Shown: positions 38,773 to 49,374 of the stretch, piece by piece
Position numbering within the stretch: the stretch's first letter is position 1
How the letters are laid out: each line of letters starts with the position of its first letter
Assembly: GCF_905147365.1 (NCBI RefSeq)
Contig: NC_056418.1
Location: 1,952,001-2,016,000, forward strand
Direction: 5' to 3'
DNA length: 64,000 nt
Origin: Aricia agestis
Lineage: Eukaryota; Arthropoda; Insecta; Lepidoptera; Lycaenidae
Notes under the pieces: model-generated
What the model was told of the DNA's origin: nothing
What the model saw: the letters and a program-made list of their open reading frames with translations, nothing else
Databases searched by the model: none
Position numbers and translations under genes: made by a program

Positions 38773-39312
38773 TCCTTACTAATATTATTATTAATGCAAA
38801 AGTGTGTCTGTCTGTCTGTACTCCGTAACCATTTCATGATGAAACGGCTGAGCCTATTCAGATGGGTGTACAGGGGCGGATCTTGAATTTGTGGGGCCCT
38901 GGGCTAATACTGCTTGGAGGCCCTACCTAATTACTCAAGTAATTGCCATTATGATAATCAAATTAAAAAATAAGAAAATGCCTCATTCCCCGCTCCGTTT
39001 GATAGATGCACACACGGGTTGATTGATCGCAACCAAATACCAATGTTGCCAACTTTATGATCGTTTTTTTTTTAATTCTAGATAATTTTTATTATTGACA
39101 ATATCGTCTATTGGTTTCAGTTCGGTTGGGGGCCCTCTGTATTCGCGGGGCCCTGGGCTGCAGCCCAAAAAGCCTTTAAGTAGATCCGCTCCTGTGGGTG
39201 TAGATGATTCTTTGAGTCCCAGAAAATGATACAGGATAGTTTACATTCCGGAAAACTGTATGCCTCGCAAGTAGCAATATACTGTCGCAACGAAGCCACG
39301 GGAAACATCTGA
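38773..39312 (+). mobile_element. Helitron fragment interrupted by a hAT-like MITE
   Basis: The head (CTTACTAATATTATTATTAA, GTCT run) lies at 38773-38862 and the tail (GATGATTCTTTGAGTCCCAG to GCAACGAAGCCACGGGAAAC) at about 39203-39312. The gap between is the 324-bp hAT-like element at 38871-39194, so the Helitron is the older insertion. Confidence 0.7.
38871..39194. mobile_element. hAT-type MITE with 8-bp target duplication
   Basis: Terminal inverted repeats CAGGGGCGGATCT / AGATCCGCTCCTG are flanked by TGGGTGTA at 38863-38870 and 39195-39202, an exact 8-bp duplication as hAT elements make. The interior (GGGGCCCTGGGCT near both ends) is non-coding. It lies inside an older Helitron. Confidence 0.88.
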
Positions 39313-39726
39313 CGTACAAAATAAGTGATAACATTTAACCAAATTGTAGATTTTTCACACGAGCTTCGCGTAGGATGGTGTTTTGGATGGTTTAAGTTTT
39401 AAACTAAATGCATTTAGATTTTGTTGCTAGGAATTTTTATTTGCAATGTCCTTATCTGTACCTAAAGGTGGGTAGAAACATGACGGCATGGCTTGTGGAC
39501 TATTCGCTAAACAATAAATTACCAGATGATATATTTCCGGTGAGCTCACAACTGAGTAGATTAGCTATGATTGATCCATGTTATGCCAGTTTGTTTTGAT
39601 GGTTAATCTTCTGTCAGTGGTAGTATAAGGTGACCTTCATAGTTCTACCAACGATTAAGACAGCTCTACTAAGGTTTAAAGACGAAACGGAGAGGTTAGC
39701 ACATCTTTAGAGAAAAGCCCAAGCAT

Positions 39727-39960
39727 GTGCCTCCACGGTCTAGTGGTTTAAAGTTTGGCTCTTGATTTTGGCGTCGTGGATTCGATTCCCGTGGTGGACA
39801 CAACAAAATATTGTTTTGCTTTGTTAAGACAATGCAGGCTTATTATCTGATTTTCTGACAGGAAAGATGATGATCCATACGGCGGATGAGCAGGTAAAAT
39901 TGGTAAAAATTCAGCCCTGTGCCTGATCTCAGTCATTTCAGTAGGATGACCAAAGAAGTT
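39727..39960 (+). mobile_element. tRNA-derived SINE, second family
   Basis: A box CACGGTCTAGTGGTTTAAAG and B box GGATTCGATTCCCGTGG, then a body GACAATGCAGGCTTATTATC...CTGACAGGAAAGATGATG. The same body, reversed, is at 58795-59005. Confidence 0.7.
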
Positions 39961-39994
39961 TAGTTGTTACGGTATATATAGTCACAGTTTAGAA

Positions 39995-40215
39995 GTGGGA
40001 GAGTCATGCTTCGGCACGAATGGGCCGGCTCGACTGATTCGCCGAGTGAGTGAGTTTACCGGAGGCCCAATCCCCTACCGTATTCCCTTCCCTATCCTCC
40101 CCTATTCCCTTCCCTTCCAATCCCTACCCTCCCCTATTACCCTATTCCCTCTTAAAAGGCCGGCAACGCACCTGCAGCTCCCGTTTGCTCGTTTGCCCCC
40201 TTACTTAATTTAAAA
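39995..40215 (-). repeat. pyrimidine-rich interspersed repeat (copy 1)
   Basis: GTCATGCTTCGGCACGAATG, a CCCTTCCC-type tract, AAAAGGCCGGCAACGCACCT and CTCGTTTGCCCCCTTA. The reverse complement of the 55868-56155 repeat, a dispersed SINE-like family. Confidence 0.65.
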
Positions 40216-40429
40216 AAAAAGTTATAATTGGCAACTCCTCATAATGACGCCGCGCTCTGCAACAAAATGACTTGTTTGTAAACATTATAAATCAATCAAC
40301 CAATAAAAAGTGTAAAATGTTTAATTACGAGTGTGTTTATAACACAAGTAACGCGAATGAGAACCGCTCTCCGGTTTTGGCAGCCGCCGCCCTTGGCCCA
40401 GTGCAGGGCACAGGGCTGCGATAGCACTT

Positions 40430-40550
40430 AGTATTATTATTGTTATTGGTGTAATGCTTGTTTATACCAACAACAATAATAATACTACATACAAGTATGA
40501 CTATAAGTACTTTTCTCTCGTCCATGCTATATGGACGAGAGAAAAGTACT
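40430..40550. repeat. two adjacent hairpins
   Basis: 40430-40486 forms a 25-bp stem with two mismatches (AGTATTATTATTGTT arm). 40506-40550 forms a perfect 20-bp stem (AGTACTTTTCTCTCGTCCAT) with loop GCTAT. Confidence 0.8.
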
Positions 40551-41589
40551 CCTTATTATTAGTGATTAGGGACTAGGGTCTAAACAGCATACACGTGCAA
40601 ATCAATCTCAATTTGTAAACAAAAGGACTAATTACTTAGAAAGTTCTGTATGCATGATGCCGAAAGTCGAGTTTATTGCGGTCTAGGATAACAAAAAAAA
40701 ACGTTCACAGCTGCGCAGTTTTTACTAATTTTAGTAATTTAAATGGTACTTTTTATTGTTCAATTGTTGTAATGCTGACGTTATTGAGAGTATGTAGAGT
40801 GTACCATTGTATGGTAGACAAGCTAAACCAACCAAAGTCAATTGATTTCGACGCTTTAGAGAGCTTGTCGTTAAATAGAGTGACGTTACATGGAGTTTAC
40901 ACTGTATTCCTAGTCCTTGCCGACAGCGGTATCATCATCAGCATGACAGCATCTAGTGCCCTCTTCGTATCGAAGTTCGGCCGTCAGCAGGTTGAATTTC
41001 TTCCGTTCCTGGGCTAATTTCTTTAACATCTGGTCCATTCTTTTATAAAAGTTTATAAAGTGGTATTTTTCCAGGAAATCTACTACCCTCTATGATCAAC
41101 CGTATAAATTCGTCCTCCTCCTGTATCCTGTATCCTCCTTCGGATCCTCTTTGTAGGTAACCGAAAAAAGCGACCTTTCTTTGGATGATTATATTCAGCG
41201 GTATATTTTCGACGATATCCTAGACGTTATATTTACCTAGATTTACTTCATATCCTTAATCCCTTTCTCAAACCGCACCTGCTCTGGAATCTCCTTTTTT
41301 GATGAAAATTGGTATGGAAAAAGGTTTAAATCCTGGAAAAGGACCAAGGGTTTGCCCTGGAATATTGTGGGCCGTAATAAACTAAGATACGAGCAACGTT
41401 GCAATATTCTTAACTTTATATCGTCAGCCCTGGTTGTAATACGTAACACACAGGGCTGGTATGATGAGCGATTCACAGTGACCTCCTTACCCCGGTATGG
41501 CAGCAAATGTCACAGCTTGGTCATCAATAACGAGGTAATTGATGCACTTGGAGTTTTTTTTATTTAAACGGGCTTTGGCCCACCACACA

Positions 41590-42300
41590 TTCCCACCACT
41601 GTATCTCCTGTGTCGCCAGGATCGACAGCGGTATCCAACCACGAAAACCCTTTCATATGATCTGAGGGAGCCCGAGGGACATGCTAAAGCTGCCTTGGGA
41701 CACGCAACGAAATTAATCAGAAGAAGATAGGAGGAGTAGGAAGTATACAGTTTTCCCTCCCCATAAAAAGGGGGAGACAGCACAAAGTTGCAATGGCCGA
41801 AAGTCAATGAACTAAAGGGAAAGCACCACGGGATTGGAGACTACCTTACAACTGAAATTCGTATCGATTTTCTGCAATGGACCCACGATGGACCAACCAC
41901 GAACCTGCAAACATTCTTCGGTCATTGCCCATCATCGACGTATTTTGACCACTAGCATTATTATTATAGTAGAAATTTTGTGTTGTTTTGTTGGTTTCGT
42001 TTTGTATTATTTGTATGTATTGTTTTACGTGCTAATAAAAGGTTCATAAATAGACATTAACACCTGCTTGAAAAATATGTAGTGTCCAAACTCGAAAACA
42101 ACATACCTATGTATTTTTAACTCGACTCGCAGGACGGACCCGAGACTCGTGAGCTCAGGTAAATATAATTTTACCACACACCCCACAAGCCACACTGTAT
42201 CTCCAGTGTTGCTAGATCGACAGCGGTATCCAACCACGAAAACTATTTGATATGGTCTCGCGGAGCCCAAGGGACACGCTAAAGCTGTCTTGGGCCCGCA
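41590..42300. repeat. two ~120-bp copies of a GACAGCGGTATCCAACCACG repeat
   Basis: 41595-41712 and 42182-42302 share CACTGTATCTCC, GATCGACAGCGGTATCCAAC CACGAAAAC and GCCCAAGGGACACGCTAAAG. An insert-like 470 bases without a gene separates them. Confidence 0.55.
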
Positions 42301-43102
42301 AAGAAGTTCTAATTTTTTACAGATTAGGTATGTATATTATGTCTGTTGCCGCTATAGAAACAAATACTAAAAAATCTAAAAATAAAATACATTACATAAA
42401 ATAAAATTAAAATAAATGAAATAATTAATAAAACCATACAAAAACATAATTGTTGCTCTATAATGAGTTAATGAACTCGTGCTTGGCCGATTTTTAATAT
42501 ACTCCATGGATTTGGCGATAGTTTGCTAATCTGAATTTTGTTTAGCTAACGCCATATAGTACACATGGACCTTGTACGTCACAGGAGTTAGCGGCACGGA
42601 GCGGCCTTCGCGCCTCGCTGCTACAAGCACCGGTGCTCCTTGCCACTTCTATGGAAAACGACCTTCAGCATATGAACATGTTTTGATGCAAAAGCAAGTA
42701 TTAGCCTTTCAGTTGACTCTGAATTTTAAAATGAAGGTTACTGTTTAGACAACTTATGCATTTCTGAGGTTTTCTGGCTAACATCAAAAAGCTAAATGAC
42801 CAAAATTGAAAAGACACTAATCCTGTCTTAAATACTGGAGTGGACATTTGACTCACTTGCGCCAGATTAATGCCCGTTTCTGGTTCCTCTTGTTTACGAT
42901 TAGCAATAATTCAGATCAAGGCGCAAGTGGGCATAAAACCTTATAAGTATTTTATAGTGGTTTGGATCCAATTAGCTTTATTCGCATATTCGCAATTTGC
43001 TGTTTGCAAAGTGCATATGGCTTCTTTTTGGGGGAATATAACGACAACATAAGACGCAACGAAGAAGAGCCAACGCTTTATGTTTATTGCATTATTTATG
43101 TC

Positions 43103-43139
43103 ACCTAGGAGCTTCCATGTCTTATGGAAGCTCCTAGGT
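43103..43139. repeat. perfect hairpin, 16-bp arms
   Basis: ACCTAGGAGCTTCCAT and its exact reverse complement around GTCTT. Confidence 0.8.
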
Positions 43140-43356
43140 CCTTTTGTTTTTGGCATGAAAGTCTAAGTGGTAAAAGTTCTTGAACGGACTCATAAATTGA
43201 GTAAGTACGATAATATCTAACATTAGTTATTTCACATTTACGCAAGGCATTCGTGATTCGGATAAACGACATGTTTATTCTGAATATGGCTCGCTCGTGA
43301 CAGCCAGCCTTACCGGGCTGAGCGACCATATTATGGTGACCATTTTTTTGCCACTA

Positions 43357-43414
43357 CTTTGAAGCAATAATATTGCCAAGTAGTGAGCTACTTGGCAATA
43401 TTATTGCTTCAAAG
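43357..43414. repeat. perfect hairpin, 27-bp arms, 4-base loop
   Basis: 43357-43383 is the exact reverse complement of 43388-43414 around TGAG. The size resembles a short precursor-like fold, but nothing indicates transcription. Confidence 0.85.
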
Positions 43415-43479
43415 GAATCATTATCATCGACCTCAGACCGGCGATTTTAACGTCCAAATAATCTATACTAATATTATAA

Positions 43480-43492
43480 ATGCGAAAGTATC

Positions 43493-43523
<31 letters not shown>

Positions 43524-44235
43524 CGCTTTCACGCCAAAACTATTGAACCGATTGCAATGAAATTTTGTACACAGTTATTCTAGAGTCTGAGAAAGGACAT
43601 AGGCTACATTTTGATGTGGGAAAATATCTTATTTCCATGAAAATATCGATGAAAATTACTTCGCATTGCGCGTGGCCAGCGCTCATCCCGGGGGTCCTGG
43701 GTTCGAGTCCCGCAGGCGGAACAAAAAGTTTTCAATGTTCCTGGGTCTTGGATGTGTATTAAAATAATATTTCAAAAATCTTAAATATATTTGATGTATA
43801 ATATTATAAAAAATCCAGAAATATATCGACGCGATGCAATGAACATTTTAGTTCTAATACGATTCAACAGATGGCGCTTTTTTTTACTTCGTTGTTACAT
43901 AGAACTAATAATACTTATTAGTTATTATGTTTTTGTTTATAGTTTTTAATACGTTAGAATATTATGTTTAATAATATTATCACTTGCTATAATAATAATC
44001 AATCTATCTTATCTTATAGAACTCCTACTGCATTTCTAAGGAGTTCGAGTGTGTTGTGTTGGCCTATATTCCATCCAGAAAATATATCAATGCAATCAGC
44101 AATCAACATTTTAATTCTAATATTTGAAAACAGATGGCGCTTTATTTTTTTACTTCATTATTATAACAGAACTAATCATACCTACTTTATTATATATTAT
44201 TGTTTTTATTCATAACTAGCTGTTGCCCGCGACTT
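43480..44235 (+). repeat. tandem duplication copy 1: Helitron head, SINE remnant and reversed Helitron end
   Basis: Begins inside a GTCT-Helitron whose TC end is at 43462-43463. It contains a tRNA-like B box (GGGTTCGAGTCCCGC) with a SINE body and ends AACTAGCTGTTGCCCGCGAC. Copy 2 lies at 44255-45003, about 775 bases away, with few differences; an 11-base stretch near 44198 in copy 1 is absent from copy 2. Confidence 0.85.
43690..43830 (+). mobile_element. SINE remnant, B-box half (repeated at 44463-44600)
   Basis: GGGTTCGAGTCCCGCAGGCG then GGAACAAAAAGTTTTCAATG, as in the 3.0 kb SINE; the A-box half is missing and replaced by Helitron sequence. The second copy comes from the tandem duplication. 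Confidence 0.65.
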
Positions 44236-44254
44236 ATAAATACTGCGAAATATA

Positions 44255-45003
44255 CTGCGAAAGTATCTCTGTCTGTCTGTCTGCCTGTCTGTCTCGCTTT
44301 CACGCCAAAACTACTGAATAGATTGCAATGAAATTTTGTACACAGTTATTCTAGAGTCTGAGAAAGGACATAGGCTACATTTTGATGTGGGAAAATATCT
44401 TATTTCCATGAAAATATCGATGAAAATTACTTCGCATTGCGCGTGACCAGCGCTCATCCCGGGGGTCCTGGGTTCGAGTCCCGCAGGCGGAACAAAAAGT
44501 TTTTAATGTTCCTGGGTCTTGGATGTGTATTAAAATAATATTTCAAAAATCTTAAATATATTTTATGTGTAATATTATAAAAATTCCAGAAATATATCGA
44601 CGCGATGCAATGAACATTTTAGTTCTAATACGATTCAACAGATGGCGCTTTATTTTTTTACTTCGTTGTAACATAGAACTAATCATACTTATTAGTTGTT
44701 ATGTTTTTGTTTATAGTTTTTAATACGTTAGAATATTATGTTTATTAATGTTATCACTTGCTATAATAATAATCAATCTATCTTATCTTATAGAACTCCT
44801 ACTGCATTTCTAAGGAGTTCGAGTGTGTTGTGTTGGCCTATATTCCATCCAGAAAATATATCAATGCAATCAGCAATCAACATTTTAATTCTAATATATG
44901 AAAACAGATGGCGCTTTATTTTTTTACTTCATTATTATAACAGAACTAATCATACCTACTTTATTTTTGTTTTTATTCATAACTAGCTGTTGCCCGCGAC
45001 TTC
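44255..45003 (+). repeat. tandem duplication copy 2
   Basis: Counterpart of 43480-44235. It ends at the left arm of the large palindrome at 44981-45303. Confidence 0.85.
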
Positions 45004-45303
45004 GTCCGCGTGGACTTTAGTTTATAGCGCGCGGTGTCAACAAAATTTGTGTCAAATTTAAAAACTTTTTAAAACCCTGGTAAGTGGTACCCCTCTTAGG
45101 GCCGCGCAGCGCGCTACACCGGAATGGCAGCGCTGAAAGTGCTTGCCTCGCCGCTGCCATTCCGGTGTAGCGCGCTGCGCGGCCCTAAGAGGGGTACCAC
45201 TTACCAGGGTTTTAAAAAGTTTTTAAATTTGACACAAATTTTGTTGACACCGCGCGCTATAAACTAAAGTCCACGCGGACGAAGTCGCGGGCAACAGCTA
45301 GTT
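44981..45303. repeat. perfect 323-bp palindrome (152-bp arms, 19-base spacer)
   Basis: Positions 44981-45132 are the exact reverse complement of 45152-45303 with no mismatch seen. The outer ends are the Helitron-type terminus (AACTAGCTGTTGCCCGCGAC). The inner part (CTACACCGGAATGGCAGCG) resembles the end of the MITE at 48518-48753. It contains no gene. Confidence 0.95.
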
Positions 45304-45739
45304 ATACAATATACAACATAAAATCACCGCTTACATATATCTATATATTAATACGTGAGCCAAAAACTTTGTATCCCTTTTGACGAGAAATGGGGAAACG
45401 TAGGTGAATTAGATTTTGCACAGTTATAGTTTATATGGTGAAGGAATGCATCGAGCTAATATTATTTTAAAATTATGCTTATATCACACATTTTTTTAAC
45501 AAATAAAACATTACACATACTACAACACACACACTAGGAAAAATGACAGATTTTTGAGTGCATACGAATTATACTCTTTTATTTATGGTTGAAATCTGTT
45601 GACAACAAGGTGATAAATTGAAAATGGATTATAGTTTTTTTTATTTAATCTGAGATACTATTAGACAATGCTTACATGACCAGGCTGAGATCAGCTGAGT
45701 CCTAGAGGCAAGAGTTGAAAATATATAAGCAAGTCAATA

Positions 45740-45745
45740 TTTATT
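45740..45745 (-). terminator. candidate polyadenylation signal of the EcKL gene
   Basis: AATAAA on the minus strand, about 240 bases past the EcKL stop codon, in AT-rich DNA. It is a plausible 3' end signal, but such hexamers are frequent by chance here. Confidence 0.35.
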
Positions 45746-45982
45746 TACAAAATATAGTAATCCTAATGTCGTTGAAACTAAGGTCGAATGTCGACCATAG
45801 GGTGATCTCTAGTAATAATAATTAAGTCTGAGAGATCACAGTAATCGACTTCTTAACGCAGACTTAAGGAGAGTCGAGAGAGCGTCAAAAGCAACGCACT
45901 CGAAAACACTAGAAGTGTCAGTGTTTTGACACCTTCTCAAATCTCTACCGCTCATAGCGACGAATTCGACGAAGCCTGTCTA

Positions 45983-47514
45983 CTAGAGATACCTCTCCAC
46001 GAATTCTTCTATGACGTCTACCTGTCTGTCACGATAGTAGGAGCAGCGACGCGCGTGCGCGATCACCGGCTCCGAGCGATCCTCCAAATATTTCACGTAT
46101 GTTTTAGGGTCATCAAACGTTGCCTGCGCAGTGCAAGGGTCCATAAGCGTGTACGGGAAGATGGCGATCGTGTGCACCATGCCGAACTTTCGCGCCATCT
46201 CGCACAGGCGAAGAAAAGTGGCGAGATCGTACTGCAAATCTTGGAGACGCATCCTCGTGAGATAATCCAGCCGCTCCGTGAACACGGAGAAGTAGTATTC
46301 CATAAGTTTGGCCTCGTTCTCCTCCCGGAAGGTCTTGGACGTGGTGAGGTACAGCAGGCTCATGAGGTCGAAGGCGGGCGGCCCGTAGCGGATGCACTGG
46401 TAGTCGATGAGGATGGCGTTGACCGGCGCGCCATCCTGATACTTGAACATGATGTTGTTTACCCATAGGTCCTTGTGGATTATAGTGTTTAGCGTGTCGG
46501 GATTCTCTCTCAAGTCCGCGCACCCCTCGAGGAATTGTTTATAGATGTCCTCCTCGAAATTCTTCGTCACTTTATCTCGATTCAGGGAGAACTCTGTAAA
46601 AATGTTCGCCGTTAGCTTGGCAGACGCGCGGAGCCAGGGGGAGTCTTTGAAGGTGGGATCCGCTGTCGTATATTCGAGGTCAGCCAGGAGACTCTCTCGC
46701 TGCGATTTGATCTGGAGTTTGCGCGTGAACAGGTTGGCTAGGGTGGCGTGGAAGTTGGCCAGCGATCTCACGGTGACCAGGACGTGGTCGAGATCGAGGC
46801 ACTCGTAGAAGGGCTGCACCCTGTAGCCCTCCACCGACAGGTCGGGCATCACCAGAATATGCTCGTTGTAGATGTACGCTTTCGCGCACCATGGGCTCTC
46901 GTCTGCAGAAAAAAAAAATGATGAGCATTCTAAACCAAATATTCTCTCATGATAACAAAAAAAAGGATATGGACGAACAGTCCATAGACGGCCCCAATTT
47001 TATAATAATAAAAAAAAACAAATATTCTCTAAGGAAAATAAGCTATGGGTTGTAAGTCTACAGGAATTCACAATCTAAGAAGCCATTCAAATATACAAAA
47101 GGAGATGAATATAGGATGTCACCGCTGGATTTGCACTAACTACATAAGATGCAAAAGTTTTACTATAGCTATTCTCATTTCTTTCATACACTCACCATCA
47201 GCAGCGCCCGATTCCGCGATATACTTGAACATGATAGACTCCCGTAGGTTGAACTTGTACTTGTGTATGAACTCCGCTTTGGGCGCGTTGAGGCGGGGTA
47301 CCATCTTGACAAAGATCCTCAACTCCCGGGTCTTGCGACCCTCACGCAGCACCAGCTTCACCCGGTAGTGTTCCCCAAGGAACCCCGACAGGCCTTCGCT
47401 GGCCGGCGCGATATCGTATCCGACCACCCGACAACCCGACGACAGAGTTTCATCCAGAATGTTGCCAACCTGCTTCTCCGACAGGATATCGCTCAAGGGC
47501 CTGGCGCACTCCAT
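45983..47514 (-). CDS. EcKL / CHK-like kinase (ecdysteroid-kinase-like family), complete two-exon gene
   Basis: Exon 1 is 47514-47196 and exon 2 is 46902-45983; the 293-bp intron has a GTGAGT donor and a pyrimidine-rich ...CTGCAG acceptor. The joined frame is 412 residues, the usual size for this family. The family transfers phosphate to small molecules such as ecdysteroids, or in detoxification to xenobiotic conjugates; the fold is that of aminoglycoside phosphotransferases and the protein should be cytosolic. Visible motifs are a probable ATP-binding Lys70 in RIFVKMVP, Glu92 as the likely salt-bridge partner, the catalytic loop HKDLWVNN (His249, Asp251, Asn256), the metal-binding Asp273 in LIDYQ, and GPPAFDLMSLLY right after it. 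No catalytic residue is missing. The start is the first ATG about 16-18 bases after the likely cap site. The intron carries a tiny retroposed insert. Which substrate it phosphorylates cannot be read from sequence; ecdysteroid kinase versus detoxification kinase is open. Confidence 0.93.
46948..47018 (+). mobile_element. tiny retroposed insert (71 bp) with 12-bp target duplication, in EcKL intron
   Basis: Same core as 19513-19585, between CAAATATTCTCT at 46936-46947 and 47019-47030, ending in an A run. It lies antisense to EcKL inside its only intron. Confidence 0.8.
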
Positions 47515-47557
47515 TTTGGATGTAGAAACTGTAGTACCGCTCCATCGACGGCGGCGG

Positions 47558-47564
47558 TTTTATA
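47558..47564 (-). promoter_or_regulatory. TATA box of the EcKL gene
   Basis: TATAAAA on the minus strand lies 44-50 bases before the EcKL start codon. An initiator-like CTACAGTTT follows about 32-34 bases downstream (near 47530-47532), which would give a 5' leader of about 16-18 bases. The spacing is that of a standard TATA/Inr core promoter, consistent with an inducible gene. Position-based inference. Confidence 0.6.
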
Positions 47565-47934
47565 GCGGGAGGATGTAAATATTGATCCATCAGATCACTT
47601 ATCTGTTACATTTCGAATGGAATCTATTTTGAGGTATTGTAAATCAGATTGCGCTATTTGGTTTTTGATAAGTTCGATAGCTTTTGTCGTTTCATTGTTC
47701 TCTTGTTTGTAGTGGGGTTAACCACGTGGGAACTTGTAAATAATTATGGTATCACCTCCTTTGCGTATACAAACAAATTGTGTTTACAAACATTATACTG
47801 TCAGCGATATCGCTTTCTGCAGGTCTAGACGGGAGAGTGTTAACTACCTATCGGATAAATAGTTCGCTGCTTTAGGTCCTATAGCATAGGTCCTAAGGTC
47901 AAACCTTATGGGGGCTTTAACTTAGCCTTGCGAA

Positions 47935-48150
47935 AATTTAACCGTTCGATAACTTAATCGTTCAATATCTGGCCGTTCGATAACATAGACCACGAATAAC
48001 TGACCGTTCGATAACTTAAGCGATGAACAAATTAAACGTTTGATTACTTAACCCTTCGATAACATAAACAAAAGACACCTTAATCGTTCGATTATTTAAC
48101 TGTTCCATAATTTGGCTCTTTCGACAACTTGACCCATTGATGTCATAGCA
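47935..48150. repeat. degenerate minisatellite, unit around CTTAACCGTTCGATAA
   Basis: About ten diverged units of roughly 20-24 bases around AACCGTTCGATAACTTAA. The same array recurs at 49648-49863 through the duplication. No function is suggested by sequence. Confidence 0.7.
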
Positions 48151-48517
48151 TTATCACGGCTTAACGACCCCCACGGAGTCGTTAAGTGGTCTAGTAGCTT
48201 AGAGATTGTCTCTCGGCTCAGAGGTCAGGAGTTCCATACTAAAATCTTGAATAATTTATGTATTCCACAATCATTATGAAAGTTCTGACTGAATTTCAAT
48301 ACCTTCGGTTACAAGGCAGGGGTCAGACATACAAAAAGAATCGATGATTATTATAATATTAATTTAATATTTAAACAGTCGTTAAACGCTTAAAGATACT
48401 CTCATATAAATTATAGCTAATGTATAAAGCTTGGAAGATTCTCAGGAAGACATTTGAAGACGTAAGTGGATGAAGTGGATAACTAATATTTCATAATTTA
48501 TAACATACGGACAATTA

Positions 48518-48753
48518 GGGCCGATTCACACCGGAATGACAGCGCAGCGGCGAGCATTTTCAGTGTCGTACGATTTTAAACTTTATCTTCATTATTGTAA
48601 TACATAGTATCGCTTGAGAAACTTGGAAAGTCTCGCGGCCGCGATTTCTCAAGCGATACTTTGTATTACAATAATGAAGATAAAGTTTAAAATCATAATA
48701 ATATGTCACTGAAAATGCTCGCCGTTGCATTGCCATTCCGGTGTGCTCGGCTC
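48518..48753. mobile_element. PIF/Harbinger-like fold-back MITE (duplicated at 50231-50466)
   Basis: Flanked by TTA on both sides. The ends GGGCCGATTCACACCGGAAT and its partner (revcomp GAGCCGAGCACACCGGAATG) continue into long arms sharing CGAGCATTTTCAGTG and CTTTATCTTCATTATTGTAA. The centre is GGAAAGTCTCGCGGCCGCG. It can form a ~100-bp stem. Confidence 0.8.
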
Positions 48754-49374
48754 TTACTCTTTTTTCCCTTATAATTTTAATACACTTTATAACTTACCTA
48801 CTCCATTATCTGGATAGTAATATATCTGGCTATGCATATTGCATACAATCCACAACTTTTTATTTCAAATCATTTCAAATCAATCCCGGTTGGCCCCCAT
48901 TTATGCAAAAAACGTACATTTTCAAATTGCCAGTTACCCACTTTATCTACTTACGTTTTCATTTATAACTAAATCGTTGGTACCAACTATCTATAATAAT
49001 TATATTTTAAAGTTAGTTAAAATAGCAGAATGAGTTTTTTTTTATTTGTCGTGACAAAAAAAAATCTATGGTTTTTTAATTTATTTTATGTTAAAATAAT
49101 TGTAAAAGGAAAAGCAAATATCGTGTAGTATAGCACGATATGACTTTTTAATAAAAAAAAATACGTGTGGCACTCGAGGGCTGCCGCGGTAAAGCTATTG
49201 CATAGCATTTTTTATCAACTTATGCAATTATAATTCGCATACGTCTAGTCGCACTCAAACACAGTGCCGAAGCCTGCCGAACTGAAACGATGTTAGACGA
49301 TGCACGGCAACGCCGCACCGACCGCGAGGGTGTTAGGTTTATTTTCATTACGGAATTTCTTGATTTTTCGGAAT

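Larger units (their letters stand above)
47662..49365 (+). repeat. 1704-bp tandem duplication, copy 1
   Basis: Every position matches copy 2 at a constant offset of 1713; no difference was seen by eye. The block holds a degenerate minisatellite (47935-48150), a PIF/Harbinger-like MITE and no coding frame. It lies just upstream of the EcKL gene. Confidence 0.95.

Noticed and set aside
40920..41230. minus-strand coding appearance (MDQMLKKLAQERKKFNLLTA and further pieces)
   Set aside because: Probably a decayed retroelement fragment, but stops and frame changes prevent naming it or setting its ends.
43480..45003. CRISPR-like or satellite array
   Set aside because: Only two long units of Helitron/SINE origin; eukaryotic transposon structure explains it.
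45926..46468. 180-codon open frame on the plus strand opposite EcKL exon 2
   Set aside because: It is antisense to a well-supported kinase exon whose high GC third positions keep the opposite strand open; no domain or splice support.
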